Positions 57,582-64,000 of a DNA stretch of 64,000 bases are shown here, piece by piece. The position numbers and the translations under genes were made by a program. Positions within the stretch are counted from its first letter, which is position 1, and each line of letters starts with the position of its first letter. The notes under the pieces are model-generated. The model ran no database searches. It was not told the DNA's origin and worked only from the letters and a program-made list of their open reading frames with translations. The DNA comes from Psychrobacter submarinus. Its GTDB lineage: Bacteria > Pseudomonadota > Gammaproteobacteria > Pseudomonadales > Moraxellaceae. The stretch spans positions 186,001-250,000 of the forward strand of contig NZ_CAJHBQ010000004.1 in the NCBI RefSeq assembly GCF_904846685.1, given 5' to 3'.

Positions 57582-57688
57582 TATAGTCGAACCACTATTA
57601 AAGTGTTACGGCGTTAGACTCGTTTAGCCTACTACTGTAGTACTTGCACTCGTCTGCCTTGTACCACTTTTAATATTGATTGACTATA
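57582..57688. repeat. Palindromic intergenic element, outer-arm type
   Basis: TATAGTCGAACCACTATTAAAGTG at the left matches the inverse of the right end (CACTTTTAATATTGATTGACTATA) at most positions; the core contains GTTACGGCGTTAGACTCG and GTAGTACTTGCACTCGTCTG. The outer TATAGTC arms resemble the element at 13492. Otherwise the 331-base gap before 57849 holds only presumed promoter sequence. Confidence 0.75.
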
Positions 57689-57848
57689 TCTACTGATTTC
57701 TGTGTTGACAGAAATAAAAGAAAAGCGCAGTATGGCTTATAAGCTGTTTATTTCTCGATAATAAAAGCTATGAGTTACATATTTTAGGGCACTACAAGTA
57801 TCAATGATAAGCATCAATAAAAAATAATATAAATAAGTGTGAGCCAAT

Positions 57849-58367
57849 ATGAAGCTTAATCCTGTCACCGAAAAATTCGTCTTACACTGGGGTGAGATGG
57901 GCCCTAAATGGGGCGTGAACCGCACTATGTCGCAGATACATGCGCTGCTATATATCATCGGTAAACCACTAAATGCCGAAGAGATCACTGAGACGCTAGG
58001 CGTGGCGCGCTCTAATGTCTCAAATAGTATCAAAGAGCTACAGAATTGGGGCCTAATCCAAAAAGTCTCTATCTTAGGCGACCGGCGGGATCACTTCACG
58101 ACCAACACTGATGTTTGGGAGCTGGCACGTATCATCGTCGTTGAGCGCCAAAAGCGCGAGCTAGAACCTACCGTACAGTTTTTACAAGATTTGATGGATA
58201 GTCCTGAGTTTGAGTATGAAAACAGCGAAGTTAGAACGCGGATAAGTGACACGCAAGACTTCGTAAACACATTAACCACTTGGTCGTCCGAGATGCTTAA
58301 ACTCCCAACGAGTATGCTCAAAAAGGTGCTCAAACTCGGCGCTAGTATTAAAAAGTTTTTGAGTTAA
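57849..58367 (+). CDS. GbsR/MarR-family transcriptional regulator
   Basis: A 172-residue winged-helix regulator. WGEMGPKWGVNRTMSQIHALLYI and LGVARSNVSNSIKELQNWGLI (recognition helix) with the wing GDRRDHFTT are typical of GbsR-type MarR proteins. The C-terminal half is helical and probably dimerises. It starts a cluster with an SDR39U1 protein (50 bases on) and a DUF393 gene, a combination I recall from several gammaproteobacteria, and may control them. Confidence 0.85.
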   Translation: MKLNPVTEKFVLHWGEMGPKWGVNRTMSQIHALLYIIGKPLNAEEITETLGVARSNVSNSIKELQNWGLIQKVSILGDRRDHFTTNTDVWELARIIVVERQKRELEPTVQFLQDLMDSPEFEYENSEVRTRISDTQDFVNTLTTWSSEMLKLPTSMLKKVLKLGASIKKFLS

Positions 58368-58416
58368 TGATGACTCAGAACAATACAAGCAATAAGCTCA
58401 CAACAAGGATAGAGAT

Positions 58417-59382
58417 ATGAATATTTTAATCAGCGGTGGCTCAGGGTTCTTAGGTAGTGCGTTTAGCAAGGAGATCATAAGTCGCTATGAGAATAAAAAA
58501 GAGCAGATAAAGATCACGTGGCTGACGCGCGATAAATCTCAGCAGCACCCTGCTGACGTCAACATGATGACTTATGATGAGCTTGCAACGAGTGATAAAA
58601 GCTTCGATGTGATTATAAATTTAGCAGGGGCGGGGATTGCCGATTCGCGCTGGAGCGATGAGCGTAAAGAGCAACTGATGGCAAGCCGAGTAAAACCAAC
58701 AGAGTCGCTGCTTGAGTTCATCGCTCGCAGTCGTGTGAAACCTAAGCTTATGCTAAGTGGTTCGGCTATCGGCTGGTATGGTACCCAAGGCGATACCCCA
58801 TTGACTGAGCGTAGCGATTACGAGACAGATTTTTCGCATAAGTTATGTGATGAGTGGGAGAAGCTTGCGCTCAAAGCGGCAGATTACGGCGTGCCTGTTG
58901 CCATCGTACGCACTGGGGTGGTGATGCATCCTGAGGGCGGGATGATTGGTAAATTGTTATTACCTTTTAAGTTCGGCGTAGGTGGTCAGCTGGCCGATGG
59001 CAAGCAAATTATGAGCTGGATCAGCCGTGAGGACTGGGTCGGGGCGGCGATTTTTATTATTCAAAAGCATTTGGCTGAGACGAGCGAAAAGCAAGTTACG
59101 CCCAATAACGAGCTGAAAACTACTAACGATACTCCAGCAGTGGTTTATAACTTAACAGCGCCCAATCCGGTAACCAATCACAAATTTACCAAAGCTATGG
59201 GCGCTTGGCTACATCGTCCCACTATTTTTACTTTGCCAGAGTTTTTACTCAAATTGATGTTCGGTGAGATGTCGACTTTACTTATCGATGGACAAAAGGT
59301 GCTACCAGAAGCTTTATTAGAAGCAGGCTATGAGTTTAAGTACACTGACATTCAACAAGCCTTAGAAGAGCAAAGCACCTGA
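58417..59382 (+). CDS. TIGR01777/SDR39U1-family NAD(P)-binding epimerase-like protein
   Basis: A 321-residue atypical extended SDR. Nucleotide motif ILISGGSGFLGSAF (GxxGxxG), VIINLAGAGIADSRW, and SGSAIGWYGTQGDTPLTE where the catalytic Tyr falls. A DUF1731 C-terminal domain (PEFLLKLMFGEMSTLLIDGQKVLPEALLEAGYEFKY) completes the family. Reaction unknown. Starts 50 bases after the GbsR-type gene with AAGGATAGAGAT upstream. Confidence 0.9.
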   Translation: MNILISGGSGFLGSAFSKEIISRYENKKEQIKITWLTRDKSQQHPADVNMMTYDELATSDKSFDVIINLAGAGIADSRWSDERKEQLMASRVKPTESLLEFIARSRVKPKLMLSGSAIGWYGTQGDTPLTERSDYETDFSHKLCDEWEKLALKAADYGVPVAIVRTGVVMHPEGGMIGKLLLPFKFGVGGQLADGKQIMSWISREDWVGAAIFIIQKHLAETSEKQVTPNNELKTTNDTPAVVYNLTAPNPVTNHKFTKAMGAWLHRPTIFTLPEFLLKLMFGEMSTLLIDGQKVLPEALLEAGYEFKYTDIQQALEEQST

Positions 59383-59395
59383 TATTTCCATACTT

Positions 59396-59409
59396 GTTTC
59401 ATGTGAAAC
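59396..59409. promoter_or_regulatory. parS-like variant
   Basis: GTTTCATGTGAAAC between the SDR gene and the DUF393 gene; the right-most site found. Confidence 0.5.
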
Positions 59410-59424
59410 AGCCGTAGCGATGCT

Positions 59425-59688
59425 ATGACTTATTTGTGTGTACAAGACTGGTATGGCGGTTGGCATACCCATATGGATGCAGTGCGATTACTGTATAGAA
59501 CTAGTGGTCTCAAAGGCTCTACGCTTCTGTATCTACCAATTGTCAGACAGCTTGGCGATTTGGCTTATCCTTATGTGGCGCGTAACCGTTACCGAATCCC
59601 AAATTGGGTGACTAAACTGATTTATGGCAAAGCGGTGACGCAGGCCTGCGCAAATGGCGTTTGTAACATGCCGCCAAATAAGCGTTAA
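59425..59688 (+). CDS. Truncated DUF393 (DCC1-like) protein
   Basis: An 87-residue protein matching the C-terminal two thirds of DUF393 thiol-disulfide oxidoreductase-like proteins (GGWHTHMDAVRLLYRTSGL ... LAYPYVARNRYRIPNW). The N-terminal strand with the DxxCxxC motif is missing and the sequence before the ATG does not encode it. No clear Shine-Dalgarno. Either a decayed gene or a reduced variant; a CANGVC motif at the C-terminus provides two Cys of unknown relevance. Confidence 0.6.
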   Translation: MTYLCVQDWYGGWHTHMDAVRLLYRTSGLKGSTLLYLPIVRQLGDLAYPYVARNRYRIPNWVTKLIYGKAVTQACANGVCNMPPNKR

Positions 59689-59822
59689 TTAAATTCAAAC
59701 GCATACTATTTTAAGTACCAGTAGAAAAGCTCTTCGTTGTTTTAACCATGTTCTCTACTGTATCGCTTAACCTTCTCAAGTCATTCGTTTACCTAATACT
59801 AAACCTCTCTTTAGGATCCTAG

Positions 59823-60959
59823 ATGCGTTACGCCTTTTTTATTACTATCATTGCTCTATTAGAGCTGTTTAGCCTTGGCGCTGCGCTATCTCTTCAGTGG
59901 TGGCTGCAGCCTTGGCTGACATCGAGCTTAACTACCGCCGTTTGGGTTTTAGTGTTTGTTGTGACTAATGCTCTGCTAGCGGTGACCTTTAGCAAGCGCT
60001 TTAATAATAGCTATCGCTGGATGAGCGCTTGGATGCTCGTTATGCATTATCTGATACTCACGGCATTATTAATGAGTTTGTTTTATGGCGGGTATCTACT
60101 TTTAGTTTCATCGATTTCTATAGAGGGGTATAGCGCTGAGACAGTAGGTTTTGGCTTACGCGTACTGGCGGGGGTTATATTTATAGCGCTGTTTATTTAT
60201 AGTTTATATAGTGCCTACATGCCTGTGGTGCGCCGATTATCTATCACGATTAATAAACCCTTAGCAAACTCATTGCGTATCGCAGTAGCGAGTGATTTGC
60301 ATTTAGGTCAGCTGTTCGGTAATAAAGCGATAGATAAGCTACATCATCTGATCCAAGAAAATAAAGCGGATATATTGCTGATGCCAGGCGATATTATGGA
60401 TGACAATATAAAAGCTTATACCGCTCACAATATGGCGGCTAAATTGACCAAGCTTTGTAGTAGCTTACCCTACGGTGTCTATGCCACTTTAGGCAACCAT
60501 GACTTATATGGTCATGAGCAGCCGATCAGTAACGCCTTGCAGGATGCTGGCGTGCAACTGTTAAATGATAAAGTACTGAAGCTTGATTATAAAGGCGAGA
60601 TAATTTGGCTGATAGGCCGGTTCGATAATCATAAACACGAGCGCGTCGCTACTACTGATTTGTTGCAGCAAGTTGATACCAGTAAGCCGGTTATACTGCT
60701 CGATCATCGGCCAAGCGATATTGATAAGCATAGTCAGCTGCCGATAGACTTACAGGTCTCTGGTCATACTCACAACGGGCAGATATTCCCAGCTAATTTT
60801 ATCGTCAGAGCGATCAATCGCTTGGGCTATGGTTATAAACCCATAGGCAAAGGACACTTTGTTGTCTCCTCAGGCTACGGCTTTTGGGGTATTCCTTTTC
60901 GCTTGGGGTCGCGCTCTGAGATTTGGCTGATTGAGATGACAGGTCAGTACATAGCGTAA
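59823..60959 (+). CDS. Membrane-anchored metallophosphoesterase
   Basis: A 378-residue calcineurin-like phosphoesterase. Four N-terminal membrane helices (~5-25, 33-55, 70-95, 108-130) precede a domain with all metal motifs: DLHLGQ (~155), PGDIMDDN, GNHDLYGH, and GHTHNGQIFP. Similar to YkuE/YaeI-type enzymes that act on UDP-sugars or lipids; substrate here unknown. The stop codon is 7 bases from the end of the convergent hydrolase. Confidence 0.88.
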   Translation: MRYAFFITIIALLELFSLGAALSLQWWLQPWLTSSLTTAVWVLVFVVTNALLAVTFSKRFNNSYRWMSAWMLVMHYLILTALLMSLFYGGYLLLVSSISIEGYSAETVGFGLRVLAGVIFIALFIYSLYSAYMPVVRRLSITINKPLANSLRIAVASDLHLGQLFGNKAIDKLHHLIQENKADILLMPGDIMDDNIKAYTAHNMAAKLTKLCSSLPYGVYATLGNHDLYGHEQPISNALQDAGVQLLNDKVLKLDYKGEIIWLIGRFDNHKHERVATTDLLQQVDTSKPVILLDHRPSDIDKHSQLPIDLQVSGHTHNGQIFPANFIVRAINRLGYGYKPIGKGHFVVSSGYGFWGIPFRLGSRSEIWLIEMTGQYIA

Positions 60960-60966
60960 ACACTTG

Positions 60967-62385
60967 CTAAGCGACCAATAATGATTGGGCACTGATGACC
61001 TCACGGACAAAACGTGCAAAGTCATTGATAATATATCGCGTTTCTTGCTCTAAGCCATCGTGGACACTCATCAGATGCATAAAGCCGTGCGGCGCACCTA
61101 GTACCGTATAAGTCTCAACCGCTATATCAGCAGCCTTTAACTGATCTGCATAAGCAAAGGCTTCATCGCGTAGCACGTCAAGCTCAGAGGCAACGATATA
61201 AGTCGGACATACTTTACTATTATCACCAATCATAGGTGAGATCAGCACATGCTCACGTGGTAGCGGGCAGTTCTGCATAAATGCTGCATCAAATACGGCT
61301 ACGTCAGCATGATCTAATAGCAGGCCTTCGCCGTATAGCTCCCAGCTTGGATAGTCGGTCTCAATATCAGTAACTGGATACAGCGGCATCTGTGCAAGCG
61401 GCGCAGGTAGAGTCTGGAGCAGCTTATACATCTGCTGACCGGCCACTCCCAAGTCTGACCATGCCGCCTTAGTTGGGTGAGTCAGCTGCTGCGCAAGTAA
61501 CGTCGATAAACCGCCACCAGCACTATCTCCTGCTAGAACAATACGTGACGGCGACGCGCCAAGGCTACGACTATTATCAGCCAACCAAGCATAAGCTTTG
61601 ATCGCATCTTCTAAGGCGGCGGGCGCTGCATGCTCAGGTGCTAAGCGATAGTCCACACTGACCACTGCCCAGCCAGTCTGCGCGCAGACGCGGTGACAAA
61701 ACTCGTGATGAGTGTCAATATCACCAATACAAAAACCACCACCATGAAAGAACAGCATCACTGTCTCATCAGGATTGTGATTGGTTTTTGCGTGGACGCC
61801 CGCCTGATAGCAGCGAATCGTCATATCACCCTCATCAGCATTGGCTATGGTTTTATCTTGCCAATTAACAGCCGCCTCACTGCTTTTGTTAATGAGCTTC
61901 AAAGTAGCAAGCTTATTGCTACTTGCTTGTTGCCAGACTTTTGGGTCTTGCATAGCGACCGCATCGGCTGCAAACCTCTTACGCAGCTCTTGCATTTTAG
62001 AGAGCTGTAAAGGGGTTTTAAGTTTACCATTGACCGCGATAATCAAGCGTAGATGCGCATTAGCGTTTGGATACTGCTCAGCCGTTGGCCCCTCTAGATA
62101 GCTTACTAATGCCTCTAGCATGGTATCAGGTAAGTAGCCTAGACCTTTTAGTACATAGTGCAGGGCATGCTGCTGATAGTCGGTCGCTGGCAGCAAGCTT
62201 GCAAGCTTTTTACCGGCGAGTCTATATTTATTGTCCCCTTCGTTCAGGTGCTCAGCCTCAGCTTGGTTTTCGTGCGCTTGATAGCGTTTAACGCCTTCTA
62301 GAGGAGCTAATGTCGGCTTAGAGTTTAAGCTCGCCGCCGCTTTATTTATCAAAGCATTAAGCGATGTGATAGAAGAGCTTGGCAT
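60967..62385 (-). CDS. HSL-family alpha/beta hydrolase (esterase)
   Basis: A 472-residue carboxylesterase of the hormone-sensitive-lipase family. The HGGG oxyanion motif (FFHGGGFCIGD, ~216), nucleophile GDSAGGG (~295), acid in ASELDVLRDEA (~405) and His in GAPHGFMHL (~440) are present. A ~190-residue N-terminal cap/extension precedes the catalytic domain. The ATG at 62397 overlaps the GAGGA sequence, so ATG 62385, six bases after it, is preferred. Probably cytosolic; no signal peptide. Confidence 0.88.
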   Translation of the reverse strand: MPSSSITSLNALINKAAASLNSKPTLAPLEGVKRYQAHENQAEAEHLNEGDNKYRLAGKKLASLLPATDYQQHALHYVLKGLGYLPDTMLEALVSYLEGPTAEQYPNANAHLRLIIAVNGKLKTPLQLSKMQELRKRFAADAVAMQDPKVWQQASSNKLATLKLINKSSEAAVNWQDKTIANADEGDMTIRCYQAGVHAKTNHNPDETVMLFFHGGGFCIGDIDTHHEFCHRVCAQTGWAVVSVDYRLAPEHAAPAALEDAIKAYAWLADNSRSLGASPSRIVLAGDSAGGGLSTLLAQQLTHPTKAAWSDLGVAGQQMYKLLQTLPAPLAQMPLYPVTDIETDYPSWELYGEGLLLDHADVAVFDAAFMQNCPLPREHVLISPMIGDNSKVCPTYIVASELDVLRDEAFAYADQLKAADIAVETYTVLGAPHGFMHLMSVHDGLEQETRYIINDFARFVREVISAQSLLVA

Positions 62386-62820
62386 GGTGTTCCTCATTAT
62401 TGAGTACCGGTCTTTATGACTTTTTATAGCCTTTTATGGTTTGGATTTATGGTTTCGATACTTTATATCGTTTACTATCATTTAGTTTATAGTTCAGTAT
62501 TTTTTATAAGTAATAGTTGGTAAATAGTCAGTGAGGTCATCATAAATCAATCAAAAGTGAATTTAAGTATCGTTTGGTAATCGTTTACGAGCGAAAAGTA
62601 AACTATAAATAATGAGTTAGCTTTAAATGCGGTTTGAGTTGTCCTAGTTTGGTTTATAGAGGTTAAACCTCAAAATTAAAAAAATCCTCGGTTTTAAGCT
62701 TGAAATATGGCCTCATAACCTTTATCAATCAGCTATTGAATATGGTTTATAGCGAAGACATTAAAAAGACACTAAACCCTAAATGCATTACAAAATTATC
62801 ATAAATAATCAGGAGTTATC
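62386..62820. other. Gap before grpE, no gene seen
   Basis: 435 AT-rich bases between divergent hydrolase and grpE genes. It contains a GAGGTTAAACCTC palindrome near 62660 and a CTTGAAA (62699) that could be part of a heat-shock promoter, but its -10 is poor. AGGAGT before 62821 is the grpE ribosome-binding site. Confidence 0.5.
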
Positions 62821-63426
62821 ATGAGCGAACAAAACCCAAACCTACAAGCTGATGACAATAGCGCGAAAGCTGCACACAGTAACCTTGAGCGCAATGAGAG
62901 CGTCCTACAAGAAACGATGGATGAGTTTGACCCGCAAAACAACTCAGGCGATGACGCCACTATCGATAACGAGATCGATATCAGTGTTTATGAAGCGCGC
63001 ATTGCTGAGCTTGAAGGCGAAGTCAAGCAGGCCCGTGAGACCACTGCCCGTGCTAATGCTGAGACTTATAATGCGCAAAAGCGTATGGAGCAAGAGGCCG
63101 ATAAGAGCAAAAGATTTGCGCTACAAAAGTTTGCCAAAGAGTTATTAGAAGTCGTTGATAACTTAGAGCGCGCTATCGAAAACGCCACTTCAGACGACCC
63201 TGTTACCGAAGGGGTACGCTTAACGCACAAAGCGCTATTAGATGTACTAAACAGAAACGGCGTAGAGGTTGTCGAACCACAAGGTGAGACATTCAATGCA
63301 GATCTGCATGAAGCAGTCGGTATCGATGAAAATGCCGAGCCTGATACGGTTGGTACGGTATTACAAAAAGGCTATAGCCTAAATGGTCGTCTGCTGCGTC
63401 CTGCTATGGTTCGCGTCGGCCAATAA
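62821..63426 (+). CDS. grpE: Nucleotide exchange factor GrpE
   Basis: A 201-residue co-chaperone that exchanges ADP for ATP on DnaK. An acidic N-terminus (~1-55), a long coiled coil (EARIAELEGEVKQARETTARANAETYNAQKRMEQEADKS, ~58-98) and the beta-wing domain (GVEVVEPQGETFNADLHEAVG ... VLQKGYSLNGRLLRPAMVRV) are all present. Lies 298 bases upstream of dnaK on the same strand. Confidence 0.97.
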   Translation: MSEQNPNLQADDNSAKAAHSNLERNESVLQETMDEFDPQNNSGDDATIDNEIDISVYEARIAELEGEVKQARETTARANAETYNAQKRMEQEADKSKRFALQKFAKELLEVVDNLERAIENATSDDPVTEGVRLTHKALLDVLNRNGVEVVEPQGETFNADLHEAVGIDENAEPDTVGTVLQKGYSLNGRLLRPAMVRVGQ

Positions 63427-63542
63427 GCTTATAAGCTTAGCTAATAAGTGAGAGTAGTAAAGAAAACAAGCGAATAAACCTTATTAAATGTAAGGGTATT
63501 CACAAAAAATCACACAAAAGCAAATTTTTGCGCTGTTATTGA

Positions 63543-63571
63543 CTTGAAAAAATACTAGCGCAAACCGATAT
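63543..63571 (+). promoter_or_regulatory. Candidate sigma-32 promoter of dnaK
   Basis: CTTGAAA at 63543-63549 and CCGATAT at 63565-63571, spaced by 15 bases, resemble the heat-shock consensus (CTTGAAA / CCCCATNT). dnaK starts 154 bases further on, so a long leader would be made. No other feature is visible in the grpE-dnaK gap. Confidence 0.5.
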
Positions 63572-63703
63572 AAAGCAACAAGTGACTATATATGGTCTGA
63601 TAGTTTGATTTTAGCTTGAGTTTTTGACAGTTTTTTTTGATAGTTTGAACGCAAAAATAGTTTGAACGCACAAAAACGGCAAGCAACCCCAATATAAATT
63701 TAA

Positions 63704-64000
<297 letters not shown>

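Noticed and set aside
62699-62720. Sigma-32 promoter for grpE (CTTGAAA ... CCTCATAA)
   Set aside because: The spacing is about six bases, far below the 13-17 needed; an alternative -10 further on is weak.

Overview
The window is the replication-origin region of a gammaproteobacterial chromosome, most likely Psychrobacter (Moraxellaceae). Three things point there: the dnaA-dnaN-recF-gyrB / rpmH-rnpA-yidD-yidC-mnmE arrangement, a lipoprotein lipase that looks like the Lip1 enzyme of Psychrobacter immobilis, and moderate G+C with many short palindromic intergenic repeats. The assignment rests on recalled protein similarity and synteny; no database search was run.

Layout. 1-8.7 kb: YheT-type hydrolase (5' cut), thioesterase with a broken second copy, lip1, a racemase relic, DUF2798, two tandem paralogous MDR oxidoreductases, an intact IS5-family element and acuI. 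8.8-10.6 kb: an AT-rich two-gene insert with an Abi_C-like protein. 10.7-19.7 kb: TPR protein, guaA, cupin, and a run of alkyl-DHAP-synthase-like enzyme, glpD and FGGY kinase. 19.7-23.7 kb: a giant YobI-like P-loop NTPase. 23.8-28.5 kb: patB-like lyase, crotonase, LysE exporter, rlmF, mntP. 28.6-36.1 kb (minus strand): gyrB, recF, dnaN, dnaA. About 36.3-36.6 kb: probable oriC. 36.8-44.3 kb (plus strand): rpmH, rnpA, yidD, yidC, mnmE, nrdR, ribD, ribE. 44.3-50.4 kb: hybrid histidine kinase, fmt, rsmB. 50.5-52.6 kb: AT-rich insert with a KAP NTPase and a small partner. 52.7-64 kb: thrC, LysM protein, dprA, tsaC, a GbsR/SDR/DUF393 cluster, metallophosphoesterase, HSL-type hydrolase, grpE and the start of dnaK.

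Most notable observation. Four copies of one structured intergenic repeat (about 150-214 bp) occur at 2057-2270, 10437-10588, 19734-19884 (minus) and 52473-52623. They share both ends, an internal box and an apical-loop sequence, but have different stems. Each lies beside a foreign-looking, defence-type gene or gene relic (AbiJ-type fragment, Abi_C protein, YobI-like NTPase, KAP NTPase pair), and in the repeat's own orientation that cargo is always on the 5' side. All the AT-rich defence-like cargo I see has such a neighbour. This suggests the repeat marks, or is one end of, a mobile or hot-spot system for defence cargo. That is an inference from four loci.

Other themes. Thirteen parS-like palindromes (GTTTCACGTGAAAC and variants) lie between 26 and 59 kb around oriC. 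DnaA boxes cluster at oriC and again between yidD/yidC and ribD/ribE. An IS lies exactly between the Shine-Dalgarno sequence and start codon of acuI, and a TA-flanked MITE lies between gyrB and recF.
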